Shown: piece by piece, positions 1 through 9,338 of the stretch
Layout of the letters: the number at the start of each line of letters is the position of its first letter
Position numbering within the stretch: position 1 is the stretch's first letter
Source of the DNA: Chitinophaga sp. YR627
Lineage (GTDB): Bacteria > Bacteroidota > Bacteroidia > Chitinophagales > Chitinophagaceae
Assembly: GCF_900114995.1 (NCBI RefSeq)
Contig: NZ_FOUX01000001.1
Coordinates: 868,001 to 932,000 of the forward strand
Reading direction: 5' to 3'
DNA: 64,000 bases
The notes under the pieces: model-generated
The model's database searches: none
Told to the model about the DNA's origin: nothing
The model's input: the letters and a program-made list of their open reading frames with translations, nothing else
Position numbers and translations under genes: made by a program

Positions 1-994
1 CCAGGATGCATTCCTGATTGGAACGGGGCTGCCAGCCTAATAACCGTATTGCTTTTTCATTGCTGACTTCTTTTACGACGCCTAACAGCGGTACTACCTG
101 TTTCAGTTCCTTTTTGAATAGCGACATTAGTTTTAGCAGCCAGTCAGGTGCTGTCTTGGTGGAGATACGATCGGCGATCGCTGGTATATTGTTTCTGATG
201 GTCTGCGCGATCTCTGTAAAACTCATACTCCCTCCGCTTAGTGCCAGAAAACGTTGTCCGGCAGCCTGCGGAGCGATCATGGCACGCAGATGTAGATCGG
301 CAACGTCCCTGACGTCTGTAATATTTGTATAAATATTCGGAATTGCGGGCATTTTGCTGCTCATAATACGTTCTATGATCTTAATTGAACTGGAGAAGTT
401 TTCTCCCAGAACCGGCCCGAAAATCCCGACAGGATTAATCACTGTCAGCTGTAGTTCTTCGCCAGCGGTGCGTATAAAGTCCCATGCCGCGATTTCCGCG
501 ATCGCTTTTGACTTAATATAGGCTGGCAGCGATGTGTTGGGATCCGTCCAGTCGGTTTCTGTGAAGAGATGTTCTTTAGGATTACTACTATATCCGACAG
601 CGGCGAAAGAAGATGTCATCACGACCCGTTTTACGCCTGCTTGCCGGGCAGCTTGCAATACCTTTATTGTGCCTTCTCTGGCCGGAATAATCAGTTCGTT
701 TTCATCTTTAGGCGTATTGCCGGGGAAAGGAGAGGCTACGTGTAAAACGTAGGTACATCCTTTTACTGCTTCATGCCAGTTGCGGTCATCTGTCAGATCC
801 GCTTCTATAAATTGTAGCCGTTCCAGATGCGTGGCACCCCCGGTTTGTAGGTGCCGGATGCCTTCCGGTTGTTTATTGATCGAACGGATGGTCGTTTTTA
901 CCTGGTAGCCTTCCCGGAGTAACTGCAGGATGCAATAGCTACCTAAGAAGCCACTGCCGCCGGTGACGAGTACTGTTTCTTTGTGCTGTTCCAT
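1..994 (-). CDS. NAD(P)-dependent reductase/epimerase, dihydroflavonol-4-reductase-like, 3' end cut by window
   Basis: Reading the minus strand from the ATG at 994 gives 331 codons without a stop, so the C-terminus lies outside the window. The N-terminus carries the Rossmann signature VTGGSGFLG near residue 10. A TSS segment (VVMTSSFAAVG) and the catalytic YxxxK (YIKSK) follow, and the visible end is LLGWQPRS, typical of the dihydroflavonol reductase/cinnamyl-alcohol-like extended SDR family. These enzymes reduce ketones or aldehydes with NADPH in the cytoplasm; the substrate cannot be told from sequence. It points away from the SUKH-like gene at 1238, and the two are separated by 243 bp with no clear signal. 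Confidence 0.85.
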   Translation of the reverse strand, partial: MEQHKETVLVTGGSGFLGSYCILQLLREGYQVKTTIRSINKQPEGIRHLQTGGATHLERLQFIEADLTDDRNWHEAVKGCTYVLHVASPFPGNTPKDENELIIPAREGTIKVLQAARQAGVKRVVMTSSFAAVGYSSNPKEHLFTETDWTDPNTSLPAYIKSKAIAEIAAWDFIRTAGEELQLTVINPVGIFGPVLGENFSSSIKIIERIMSSKMPAIPNIYTNITDVRDVADLHLRAMIAPQAAGQRFLALSGGSMSFTEIAQTIRNNIPAIADRISTKTAPDWLLKLMSLFKKELKQVVPLLGVVKEVSNEKAIRLLGWQPRSNQECIL

Positions 995-1237
995 ATTGAC
1001 TTATTAACCTTACAAAGGTCCCGGATTTTGGGACTGGCTATTTTGCTGTGGTGTTCAATTTTTGTTTGTTGTGTTGTTCGTGTGGCTGGTGATGATATAT
1101 TATTTAGAATTATATTTGTTGTGCCGGAAAGGTGTGTTTCTAACTGTATTATCGCTTACACAGAACGATATGAGTTACATCGAACGGAATAAGTATAGCG
1201 GTTTTAAGTTATAATATCAAGCTGCGAGAATAATTAT

Positions 1238-1822
1238 ATGAATGACTTTTGGTTTTTAGCCAACAAATTGGAAAAGATATTGTGTGAAAACGCTGAGTTT
1301 CTATATCAGAAATTACAAGTTCCGTTAGAACCATCGATGATACAATCTTTTTTAAGTACTTGTAATGCCTTCGATCCTCAATTGGAAGAATTTTTCGCCT
1401 GGAAGAACGGAATCCCGTATAATGTGTCTGACTATACGTTACGCTATGATTTTAGTTCCCAGGGTGTTTTTCTGCCACTATCCTTTGCGGTTTCTCTATC
1501 TGATTCATTTAAATCCTATGGATTATGGCCCGAATATTTATTCCCTCTTGTAGGTAATTATTCAGGAGACTATCTGCTGTATGATCTTAGGATTGATGAA
1601 CCAACTTATGGAATGCTATTTTTATTTTCAAAAAGTGCACTGTCATTGGATCCGATGATGACATATTGTGATTCAATCACGGCAATGTTGTCTACTATTA
1701 TAGCTTGTTTTGAGAATGGTGCGTTTCGATATGGTAAGGAAGGTCTTGATATTGATTTTGATCTGATGATTGAGATCAATAAGCGAAATAATCCCGCGTC
1801 CTCATATTGGAAGCAGTTCTAA
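1238..1822 (+). CDS. SUKH/SMI1-KNR4-like protein (possible immunity protein)
   Basis: The 194-aa protein has no signal peptide. It shows the spaced elements of the SMI1/KNR4 (SUKH) fold: an early helix with LEEFFAWKNGIP (the conserved 'W.NG' position near residue 55), then an LPL strand, then a central LFPLVGNYSGDYLLYDL segment. In this family the fold is used as a cytoplasmic immunity or adaptor protein in toxin systems. No toxin gene is adjacent; the nearest toxin locus is the RHS operon about 8 kb away. Identification is by pattern only. It could also be a housekeeping SUKH protein with no link to toxins. Confidence 0.55.
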   Translation: MNDFWFLANKLEKILCENAEFLYQKLQVPLEPSMIQSFLSTCNAFDPQLEEFFAWKNGIPYNVSDYTLRYDFSSQGVFLPLSFAVSLSDSFKSYGLWPEYLFPLVGNYSGDYLLYDLRIDEPTYGMLFLFSKSALSLDPMMTYCDSITAMLSTIIACFENGAFRYGKEGLDIDFDLMIEINKRNNPASSYWKQF

Positions 1823-1886
1823 GGTAGCGGTATAATTGATACACTATTTTCAATACCTTCAAGTTTAGGAAGGTAAATATAACGAC

Positions 1887-2447
1887 ATGATAAGGAATAA
1901 ATCTGGCTGGTGCCTGATAAGCACATTATTGTTGCGGGCAATGGGAATTTTCATTTCGATAATTTTTACGCAATGTAATGACACAAGCCGCATTGAAAAA
2001 GAAAATAAAGCAATCAACGATTTTATTGAAAAACACGGAGATCAGTTACCGGGTATTTATTCAAAATATAGTGCGTCTTTACGGTCTTTTGATGAAGGAG
2101 ACTCCATTCTCCTCGTACATGAGAATGAGGGACAATTATCAGCCTGTAGCAACAGTTATAGGGTGGTTTTTTATAAGAACTCGGATCGTTTAAGGGACTT
2201 TAGGTGTATTATCCAACGTGACACGTCTTGCGCAATCGATACAGCTGGGGCGATAAAGGCCGCATTGACTTTAAAGAGCTGGCGTATCGCATTTATAGGA
2301 ATTGATTCTGGCAGAATATTAGCATCAACAGGACAACATTATTTTAATTTGATGAAGATGCCTGAATCCAAAGGGAATAGTTTCCGCGCATATGGTGATA
2401 ATTGGGAATTGCTAAGGGGACTATGGTATAAACGTATTTCCAATTAG
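1887..2447 (+). CDS. Putative secreted/lipoprotein-like protein of unknown function
   Basis: The 186-aa product opens with a basic N-terminus and a hydrophobic stretch (residues about 8-28) ending in FTQC, which could be a non-canonical lipobox; otherwise it is a membrane anchor. The remainder is soluble and unremarkable, with several cysteines (SACSNS, RCIIQRDTSC). I do not recognise a family. It lies 64 bp downstream of the SUKH-like gene on the same strand and may be co-transcribed with it. A 12-bp tandem duplication overlaps its stop codon. Confidence 0.5.
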   Translation: MIRNKSGWCLISTLLLRAMGIFISIIFTQCNDTSRIEKENKAINDFIEKHGDQLPGIYSKYSASLRSFDEGDSILLVHENEGQLSACSNSYRVVFYKNSDRLRDFRCIIQRDTSCAIDTAGAIKAALTLKSWRIAFIGIDSGRILASTGQHYFNLMKMPESKGNSFRAYGDNWELLRGLWYKRISN

Positions 2448-2462
2448 ATATCCAATTAGATA
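2439..2462. repeat. 12-bp tandem duplication over a stop codon
   Basis: The unit TCCAATTAGATA occurs twice in direct tandem, and the first copy contains the TAG stop of the upstream gene. It looks like a simple slippage duplication. Confidence 0.8.
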
Positions 2463-2573
2463 TTGGACGAATGCAGCGGCTAAAAAGTAGTTTTAACGAT
2501 AAGAAGTAAGATGAATGGCTAACCGAATGGCTAGCCCTTCTAATTTCGGAAAATGCCCTGCTTGAAGATCTGG

Positions 2574-4064
2574 TTATTTATCACCTGCCGCTTCCAGGAA
2601 CTTAATAGCCCCTGTATTCTCCGGGTTCAGTTTCAACGACTTTTTATAATTAACGATCGCCTCTTTCCTGAACCCTAGCGATGCTAACGTCTCTCCGTAA
2701 CTGTCATAGACATTCCAGCTGTCTCGAAAAAGACAGGTATTCAGCTCAAAAACCTGCAGGGCTTCATTCTTCTTGTTTTCTCCGATCAGCTGATAGCCCC
2801 AGCCATTTACCTCCGCTTCTTCCAGCTGAAAGCTACTATTCTTGTTTTTGAGCGTTTTGAATACCGTTTTGATATCCCTGAAATTTCTCTTTATCAATTC
2901 CTGTCTTAATAATTTTAGATTAGGACTTAATCCAAAGCCGTTTTCGGCCTTCATATCTGGTATATAAAACCCCGCAATCTCGTCTATGAACCATTCAGGA
3001 TTAGCGCCCTGAAGGTTCGTTAACACGATAACAGACAGACTATCTTTGGGATATAGGAATAATGCCGAGCGCATACCTCCGACAGGTGCTACAGCAGGAT
3101 GTTCGTCTCTTACCACAGTAGGCCAGCCTAATGCATAACCATTCGTCAGCTTATTGAATCCCCCGATCTGGCCATTGTTAAGCTTTGCTGTTTCGAACAT
3201 CTGATCAATGCTTTGCTGGGATTTTAACAGCTTTCCCGTCTGCAATGCAATTAACCATTTAGCGAGATCTTCGGCTGTAGTATATATGCCCGTTGATGCT
3301 CTGAAGAATAGCGGAAACGCAGCAAAGCTGTTATGTAAGATGCCATCGTTTATCCATTTTCCTTCAATATTTACTATTGTAGAATAACTTCCGGCATTGT
3401 TGGCGATAATATCATTGCAATCTCCAAAGTAAGTGGACGTCATATTGGATAGTGCAAATTGTCTTTCCCTGATAAAATCAGTAAAATGTTTGCCAGTCAG
3501 CTGGGTAATTATTCTCCCCAGGATCAGATACCCTGTTTGATTGTAGCTGAACCGTTCTCCGGGAGAGAATTCCATGGGGAGATTTTTTACCAGTTGCCAG
3601 TTGCTATTTTCGCTCCCATCTCCTAAAACCCGTTCGGTCTGGTCAATATTGTTGGGTAAGCCTGATATATTGCTGAGTAATTGTTTGATACTAATGCTTC
3701 TCCACTCATTCGGTACATCTGTGAGATATTTGAAGAAAGGGGTGTCTATATTTAGTTTCCCCTCTTCCTGCAATTGCATGATCGCTATCCCAACGAACGC
3801 TTTGGTCATTGAATTGATGGAGAAGATATTCCTGGCCGTTGTAGGGACTTTATACTCCAGGTTGGCAAAACCATAGTTACCCAGTTTTTCAAGTTTTCCA
3901 TTTCTGATAACCGCTAATTGAACGCCGGGGATGTTGTGTTCGGTCATCTTTTTTTGAATGAAAAGGTCAATGCTGTCAGGTGTTTTCTGGGGGTATAGTT
4001 GTTTTGAAAATAGTGCCAGACATACTATAAAAAGGCCTGCGAATATACTTTTGGTTTGAGTCAT
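2574..4064 (-). CDS. Class C beta-lactamase-like serine hydrolase with C-terminal TPR
   Basis: The 496-aa protein has a signal peptide (hydrophobic core at residues 7-20) and a beta-lactamase/DD-peptidase domain. The nucleophile motif S85-M-T-K88 is present. The second motif reads Y174-N-Q rather than the usual YxN, a variant seen in esterase-like members. The last ~110 residues look like tetratricopeptide helices (LGFRKEAIVNYKKSLKLNPENTGAIKFLEA). Such proteins are periplasmic or secreted hydrolases acting on D-amino-acid peptides or esters; true beta-lactamase activity is not implied. It stands alone on the minus strand, separated from the upstream minus operon by a terminator. Confidence 0.85.
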   Translation of the reverse strand: MTQTKSIFAGLFIVCLALFSKQLYPQKTPDSIDLFIQKKMTEHNIPGVQLAVIRNGKLEKLGNYGFANLEYKVPTTARNIFSINSMTKAFVGIAIMQLQEEGKLNIDTPFFKYLTDVPNEWRSISIKQLLSNISGLPNNIDQTERVLGDGSENSNWQLVKNLPMEFSPGERFSYNQTGYLILGRIITQLTGKHFTDFIRERQFALSNMTSTYFGDCNDIIANNAGSYSTIVNIEGKWINDGILHNSFAAFPLFFRASTGIYTTAEDLAKWLIALQTGKLLKSQQSIDQMFETAKLNNGQIGGFNKLTNGYALGWPTVVRDEHPAVAPVGGMRSALFLYPKDSLSVIVLTNLQGANPEWFIDEIAGFYIPDMKAENGFGLSPNLKLLRQELIKRNFRDIKTVFKTLKNKNSSFQLEEAEVNGWGYQLIGENKKNEALQVFELNTCLFRDSWNVYDSYGETLASLGFRKEAIVNYKKSLKLNPENTGAIKFLEAAGDK

Positions 4065-4132
4065 TTTAGTTCCCGATTTATAGGAAGACGACTCAGGGAA
4101 GATTTAGTTTCATTCCAACGGGTAACAACTAA

Positions 4133-4156
4133 AAAAGGACCAGATGTGGTCCTTTT
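4133..4156 (-). terminator. Rho-independent terminator of the leftward three-gene operon
   Basis: A 10-bp perfect stem (AAAAGGACCA / TGGTCCTTTT) with a 4-nt loop lies 31 bp past the stop of the last gene of the minus-strand operon. On the minus strand it is followed by a T run. Confidence 0.8.
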
Positions 4157-4186
4157 CCTGAAATATAGTATTATCTACCCGGAGCA

Positions 4187-4930
4187 TTATAAATTCGGTG
4201 AACCTATAAACACCTGATAGTCCTCAAATGCTTTCGCGGGTTCGAATTCTTTCCCTTTTTGGGAGAAAAAAGACTTTTCGTCAAACATGCCCGACTGTGC
4301 AATTAATGGCCTGTAATTACTATAATTACAGGATACAATTGCATACTCTCCATATTCTTTTGTTACGTCTGCTGATTCTTCGTTGGGCGCCAGCAACATC
4401 TCTGTCCTGATTACGTACCGCATTGTTATTGGATAGCCGGTTTTGCTATCAAGATCCATCCTCATCTCTTTATAGATACCACCAGGCTTAAATACCATCG
4501 TTATACTGTTGAAGTTCGAAAATTTTCCGAAAGAGCAATGATCAATTCCCATCATTTTCAGTGAAAGCCACATCTGCTCCAGTGGGTTGATACTATCAGC
4601 TGAAGGTTTTGAAAGATACATGACCTTGTCTTCTTTGAACAGTGTAATAATGTAACGCCCATTGGCAGTCATCTCCATATTGGACATCTGGTAGTGGTAG
4701 TTAGCACCTGCAATATCCAGGTGCCCACTGAGGGAGTCCAGGGTGACGTCCGGGTGTAGCTCACTGGCATAGGTATAGTTGATATCAAATCCAATCTCCT
4801 TTTGCCTGTATAAGTTTTGTAATTCGCTGAGCGTATTAAATAAAGTGATGCTGTCGTTCTTTTCCTGTGCAAATGCCTGTATGTATGTCATGAGCAGGCA
4901 TAGGCAAAGTATTCGTTTCAATATTTTCAT
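4187..4930 (-). CDS. Small secreted protein of unknown function, last gene of OMP operon
   Basis: The 247-aa product has a clean signal peptide (residues 1-22, ending IQAFAQ with cleavage before EK). The mature part is predicted mostly beta (alternating segments such as GRYITLFKEDKVMYL and YPITMRYVI) and resembles periplasmic or outer-leaflet LolA-like beta folds only loosely. No named domain is recognised. It starts 14 bp after the stop of the Fn3-like gene and is followed by a terminator, so it is the third and last gene of an operon headed by the predicted outer-membrane protein. Its genomic pairing with the divergent RHS operon suggests a periplasmic or surface accessory role; that role is inference. 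Confidence 0.7.
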   Translation of the reverse strand: MKILKRILCLCLLMTYIQAFAQEKNDSITLFNTLSELQNLYRQKEIGFDINYTYASELHPDVTLDSLSGHLDIAGANYHYQMSNMEMTANGRYIITLFKEDKVMYLSKPSADSINPLEQMWLSLKMMGIDHCSFGKFSNFNSITMVFKPGGIYKEMRMDLDSKTGYPITMRYVIRTEMLLAPNEESADVTKEYGEYAIVSCNYSNYRPLIAQSGMFDEKSFFSQKGKEFEPAKAFEDYQVFIGSPNL

Positions 4931-4944
4931 TGCGTCTCTACTTA

Positions 4945-6042
4945 TTATTTACTATAGATGAATTTTACCTGGAAATATTCGTTACGGGAGTTCTTTACAC
5001 GTAGCAGGTAGCTTTTCCCATTCTGAAGATCCCACTTTCTTTTGATATCGAGAGATATCATATTGTCTCCTGGTATCACCTTCAACTGGCCGGATGTAAG
5101 GATGCTATTACCAGATTCCAGTGCCATAAGCTCATAGAATACCTCATTATCATTCACGGCATTTGTATAGTTGAAATGTACAGTACCGGTGATAGCTGCC
5201 ACAGATCCATCCAGGTCTTTTTTTAGCTGGATATACGTGTTTTCCTGCTTTTCCTGTTTTACGATATCCGATTTCAGCTTGAATGTCCATACCTCTGTCT
5301 GTGCGGCAAAGGTATTCCCATTTTTCGCGATAACTGTCCATGCATATAGTTTCCCGGTGTCGAGCGACATAGCAGACGACGGGTAGTTAGTAAACAGGTT
5401 CTTTGTTGAGGGTAGATGATATACCGGCAGGTTTTGCTGCACTGCTTCTACTGAGGATTGTCCGGAGCGGACTTCCGTCAGCAGTAGTTCGTAGTTCAGG
5501 TCACCGAAGATACTTACCGGAGATGGAGGCAACCAGCTGAACTGAGGATTATATGTTTCAATAATGCTTTGATCTGTCGGCGTATTCAACAGGGGAGGAC
5601 CTACAGGGGATACAGAAAAAGGTACGCAATCTTCAGACATAAGGTCGCCATTGTGACTGTTCTGTATAAATACGCTATAGCACGCCTGATAAGTGCCGGC
5701 AGGTAAAAGGCCATTTGGTGTTCTGTCACCAACTGCTGTCAGGTATTCATATTGAATAGGTGACACGTCTGCTGCTTTCAGTTGCCTGGTCCCTTTTGTT
5801 AAAGCGATATTTCTTGTAACGCCCGTCAGTACTGGCTGACTGGTTTTGCTATCTATTAATCGCATCATGACAGTAACACTAACAGGGGCTTCTGATACCG
5901 ATATAAGCGCTACATTCCAGAGTTGCGCTTTCATGAGCACACCCTCTGGTGGAACCTGTGCTGTGATATTTACCTGTGCTGCCACATGGCCACCAAGTGC
6001 CAACGAAAGCAGGGATGAAAATAAAAATTTGTTGCTGATCAT
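4945..6042 (-). CDS. Secreted Fn3/Ig-like protein (TANFOR-like), operon partner of OMP
   Basis: The 365-aa protein has a signal peptide ending HVAAQ. Residues about 25-145 form a beta-rich domain (VNITAQVPPEGVLMKAQLWNV start). Residues about 150-260 look like a fibronectin-III-like segment, with TPTDQSIIETYNPQFSWLPP and a later LYAWTVIAKNGN...EVWTFKL. The final ~90 residues are a third beta module. The layout matches what I recall of Bacteroidota 'TANFOR'-type surface proteins, but I cannot confirm the match. It begins 2 bp after the stop of the 803-aa barrel gene, so the two are translationally linked and probably sit in the same envelope complex. Confidence 0.65.
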   Translation of the reverse strand: MISNKFLFSSLLSLALGGHVAAQVNITAQVPPEGVLMKAQLWNVALISVSEAPVSVTVMMRLIDSKTSQPVLTGVTRNIALTKGTRQLKAADVSPIQYEYLTAVGDRTPNGLLPAGTYQACYSVFIQNSHNGDLMSEDCVPFSVSPVGPPLLNTPTDQSIIETYNPQFSWLPPSPVSIFGDLNYELLLTEVRSGQSSVEAVQQNLPVYHLPSTKNLFTNYPSSAMSLDTGKLYAWTVIAKNGNTFAAQTEVWTFKLKSDIVKQEKQENTYIQLKKDLDGSVAAITGTVHFNYTNAVNDNEVFYELMALESGNSILTSGQLKVIPGDNMISLDIKRKWDLQNGKSYLLRVKNSRNEYFQVKFIYSK

Positions 6043-6044
6043 AT

Positions 6045-8456
6045 TTAGAAAGTCTTTGTATATGTTAATCTTCCATTGTTGCTGGGCAGCAGACGTTTCT
6101 GCATGCCCGGAACAAAGGCTTTTTCCGCCATAACGGCAATCTCTCCCAATTTGGGTATCACCACTCTCGCGTTACCCGAATAGCCTGTTTGTGAAAGACG
6201 ATAAACCGTCTGATAGTTATATTTTACGCCGGCACCTACATTCAGCCAACTGGCCATCCGGTATTGCAGATTACCGTCTCCGCTATACAGGTTATACTCG
6301 GGATTTGTGGCAAACGCTCCGCCACCGGTGATAGTCAATCTGTTGGCAAATATGGTATGGTTCAACTGTAAATTCTTACTGTTGAAATACAGAAAGCTGC
6401 TGTCAGACTGTTTGTTATAGAACTGCGTATAGGTAAGGATCGTATTCATCAGTAGTCCTCTACAGTGATAGGAGTGACTGGCGGTACCGAGGAGGTTGTA
6501 GAACAGGTTTTCTGTATAGCTGCCATCGTCCATTTTTGTCAGCTGTGAACTGGGGAAATATCCTACCGTGATTACCGGTAGTTTTCTAATACGCATAGTA
6601 GCACGGATGCTTTTAAAAACCGTATTGCTTCTGAAGTTCGTCTGCTGATAGCTTGTCACAAAGTCATTTTTCCTGACACTACCGCTGATCGTCAGTTGTT
6701 GCTGAAAGAATGACTGATCAACACCCACTGACCATCCCGTTTGTTTTGATCCTGTTGTATAGAGACTGAATGATTGAAAATTGGCGCCCATCATTTTATA
6801 CACACCCGTGATCCTGGTGCCCGTCCGGGGTAAAAAGGAACCCATTTTTAGAGAATAAGCTTCGTTAGAGTGATCACTTAATCTGAAGATACCATCCAGC
6901 GCAGCGTGTTGTTCCGATGGCATGACAGCATAAGTTGGTAAGGAGGACTTCGCAATTTCTCCGGTAACATAATTGTTGCTATTCAACTGCCATCTTCCCT
7001 CAAGAGAAAGTCCCTTGATCTGCTGACTGAGATTAGCTGTACCTGTATTTTCATCAGGAACAGTATTGAAATTATATACCTGTTTCCTACCCGTATAATA
7101 AGTAAGGATGACATTATTTCCGTTTCTCATTCCTTTACCTACGCGTATCAGGTTGAGATATTGCTTTGACTTGCTTTCATTGAATATAAAATCCCGGAAA
7201 CGGTAATCAACTTTACCTGTGGTAAAAGCAAAATAGTAGCCAGGGTTATATTCGATCTGACCGCCAAGAATACTGATGTTCTTTGCCGTGAGTTCTGAGT
7301 AATCCACAAGCATCCGTCCAATACCGACAGTACGTATCGCCAACAGGTGTTTATAGCCTGCCGGCAACACTGAGTCGGGGAGATTCATTGCTTTGAGATT
7401 GTCGGCCAGCTCTTTATTGTCTTTACTACGTGCCAGTATATCAGTTAATGCACTCTTCCTGGTATTATATATTTTCTCCTGTTCTCTGTAACTGATTAGT
7501 AGTCCTGATAATTCTCTCTGGACGGAATCCGTTTTTTTGCTGAGTGAATTGTATTGTTCATTGAGGCGCAGTAATACCGAATCTGCCTTTTCTTTTTCTG
7601 ATTGCCCTTTGCTGGTATATTGTTCCGGAATTTGCAGCTCATTCCGGCCTTTTCTGCCAATGGCCGGCGGCGCAAATGCCGGTTGCGGACTTTGATGTTG
7701 TTCCGCAATCGCAGCAAGCGAATCCTTGATCCTGGCGTAATATGCCTTTTCCCGTGCCTCTACAAGCTGCTGCAGCAAAGAAGGAGCTACCTTTGTTTTC
7801 TTATATCTGTCAAGTTCCAGCTGTTTAGCGTCTATCAGTGATTTAAGTTGCTGCAGTTTTTCCAGTTGTGCATATTTCCCTGCATCCCAGTTCCTGGCTT
7901 TTTGCAGCATGGAATTTTTAAAGTCCCTGCTGGTATATTGGAGATTAAAATCTGTGAGGTTCCTGAAAAGCGAAGAATTAGACATCCGTGTTGTGAAGTT
8001 TATCCGGATAGGGTAGTTGTCCTTGTATGTTAACTCCAGACTTGTCTGAACAGTATGTTGATATACATCTTTCTGCACAAAAGGAGTATCGACATTCGAC
8101 TGATAAAATAAATCGTAGATCACGTTACCATGTACGGTTAACAGTGTTTCCTTTTTAATGGGAGCCAATGCTGTTCTTCGCTGTCGTACATGCTCAAAAT
8201 ACGCGACAACCGTGTCCTGTTTTTGAGGAACATAAGGTACAATGACTACAGGATGGTACCTGTTGTCTGCATTGCCGAAATAATAAAAACTATCCGCTAA
8301 CTGCGGCTCCTGCTGCTTTCCGGTACTTTTCACTTTCCATTTGGAATAATAGTCTGCAACGCCCATTTTGAACCCGGATTGACCACAAACGGTTGTCGCT
8401 GCAAGCAGTGAAAAAAGGAAAATTGGTATAAATTGTTTCACGGTATATAGGATCAA
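6045..8456 (-). CDS. Predicted outer-membrane beta-barrel protein, head of leftward operon
   Basis: The 803-aa product has a signal peptide (ending TTVCGQ). Residues about 185-345 are rich in charged helices and likely coiled coil (LEKLQQLKSLIDAKQLELDRYKK and neighbours). The last ~400 residues have the alternating polar/hydrophobic pattern of beta-barrel strands. The chain ends ...GRLTYTKTF, with a terminal Phe and alternating hydrophobics like a BAM-recognised C-terminal strand. I infer an outer-membrane protein with a large periplasmic or extracellular helical part. It lies divergently to the RHS operon and leads two further secreted proteins, which makes it a candidate export, anchoring or receptor partner of the RHS proteins. 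No named family is recognised. Confidence 0.7.
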   Translation of the reverse strand: MILYTVKQFIPIFLFSLLAATTVCGQSGFKMGVADYYSKWKVKSTGKQQEPQLADSFYYFGNADNRYHPVVIVPYVPQKQDTVVAYFEHVRQRRTALAPIKKETLLTVHGNVIYDLFYQSNVDTPFVQKDVYQHTVQTSLELTYKDNYPIRINFTTRMSNSSLFRNLTDFNLQYTSRDFKNSMLQKARNWDAGKYAQLEKLQQLKSLIDAKQLELDRYKKTKVAPSLLQQLVEAREKAYYARIKDSLAAIAEQHQSPQPAFAPPAIGRKGRNELQIPEQYTSKGQSEKEKADSVLLRLNEQYNSLSKKTDSVQRELSGLLISYREQEKIYNTRKSALTDILARSKDNKELADNLKAMNLPDSVLPAGYKHLLAIRTVGIGRMLVDYSELTAKNISILGGQIEYNPGYYFAFTTGKVDYRFRDFIFNESKSKQYLNLIRVGKGMRNGNNVILTYYTGRKQVYNFNTVPDENTGTANLSQQIKGLSLEGRWQLNSNNYVTGEIAKSSLPTYAVMPSEQHAALDGIFRLSDHSNEAYSLKMGSFLPRTGTRITGVYKMMGANFQSFSLYTTGSKQTGWSVGVDQSFFQQQLTISGSVRKNDFVTSYQQTNFRSNTVFKSIRATMRIRKLPVITVGYFPSSQLTKMDDGSYTENLFYNLLGTASHSYHCRGLLMNTILTYTQFYNKQSDSSFLYFNSKNLQLNHTIFANRLTITGGGAFATNPEYNLYSGDGNLQYRMASWLNVGAGVKYNYQTVYRLSQTGYSGNARVVIPKLGEIAVMAEKAFVPGMQKRLLPSNNGRLTYTKTF

Positions 8457-8676
8457 ACAATATCCGTAGCAATAATCTGTTCAGAAGAACCAGCAGATGA
8501 GAGAAATTCTTATGATAAATTATTGGTCGGGATGTCAAACAATATCGAACATATAAAAGGTGAACTGGCCTATAAGGTATACATCTTAATAATTGGTAAC
8601 TAAAGTTGAAAATGGGATATAAACTACACTTAACAATCGTTCAACAATGACTAAATATTGCCCTTTTTATGGTACA

Positions 8677-8703
8677 CAAACATAGTCTTTTTTCGGAAAA
8701 CAA
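8677..8703 (-). promoter_or_regulatory. Weak candidate promoter for the outer-membrane protein operon
   Basis: On the minus strand, TATGTTTG (the complement of 8677-8684) matches the -7 element TAnnTTTG. A TTG (complement of 8701-8703) lies 16 bp upstream, shorter than the usual ~19 bp, so confidence is low. Confidence 0.3.
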
Positions 8704-8868
8704 CATATGTCGTAAAATTTTTTTTGAATGAAGTAAGAAAGCAAATGTTATCGTAGAGAAATGATGAAAAGAAAAATATATGCTTTCTGATCCATTGCTG
8801 GTATTGCATTTTATGCGCTCCTGATATGTGCTTTAAATCAAAAAAAAGAGTTGAATTTTTTAAAAAAG

Positions 8869-8899
8869 TTTGCAGAATAATTTTTACGATGTATGTTTG
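8869..8899 (+). promoter_or_regulatory. Bacteroidota-type promoter of the RHS operon
   Basis: TTTGC at 8869-8873 and TATGTTTG at 8892-8899 match the -33 and -7 consensus (TTG, TAnnTTTG), with 19 bp between TTG and TAnnTTTG. Transcription would start near 8906, giving a leader of about 430 nt before the ATG at 9339. Confidence 0.6.
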
Positions 8900-9185
8900 T
8901 TTCGTAATGAGCCCGCTGAGTAACCTATACCGTAGAGCGGGATCTTTAGAGTAAAACATTTGTTGGCCTTAGTTATCTGTAAAAGTGATTTGTGAAGAGA
9001 TCACACAAATGTTCGTAGTGCATCCAATTCATTAAAAGTGTAGAAGTTGTAATCCTTATTTTATGTATTTATTCTCGTAAACTTTATCGGTGCTATTAGC
9101 ACTTGTTTTCCCCTGTGTTGCTTTGTCATAGCTGCTTATATCCAGATTTGGGGGTGATTGAACAATTGTGAAAATATTGTTCGTA

Positions 9186-9206
9186 TACCGTCGTTCAACG
9201 ACGGTA
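9186..9206 (+). other. Perfect hairpin in the RHS operon leader
   Basis: A 21-nt palindrome with arms TACCGTCGTT and AACGACGGTA around one central C. It lies about 130 nt before the RHS operon start codon and is not followed by a T run, so it is a leader structure or an operator rather than a terminator. Confidence 0.6.
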
Positions 9207-9338
9207 CAGGGAATCTATATGCATCATTAAATAAATGTCTGTGTCAGCAACACGCTGTCGCGTGGAGTCTTGTGTGCATGTGAAAAACAACCATTGTCAT
9301 TTCTTTTGTAATAACGTAACATTCAAATATATCCCTAA

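Larger units (their letters stand above)
8457..9338. other. 0.88-kb divergent promoter and leader region
   Basis: No convincing gene lies here. On the + strand it holds a good Bacteroidota promoter (8869-8899), which would give a ~430-nt untranslated leader to the RHS operon. Hairpins lie at 8912-8941 (CCCGCT / AGCGGG) and 9186-9206, and a short CACGC/GCGTG stem lies near 9248. A weaker minus-strand promoter candidate lies at 8677-8703. The region is very AT-rich with several A/T runs. Confidence 0.6.

Noticed and set aside
18..752. Plus-strand frames near the window start
   Set aside because: They lie opposite the truncated reductase gene whose Rossmann and YxxxK motifs are clear on the minus strand.
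8651..8959. Minus-strand frame of 102 codons in the RHS/OMP divergent region
   Set aside because: Phe/Lys-rich AT background, overlaps the best promoter and hairpin, no homologous pattern.
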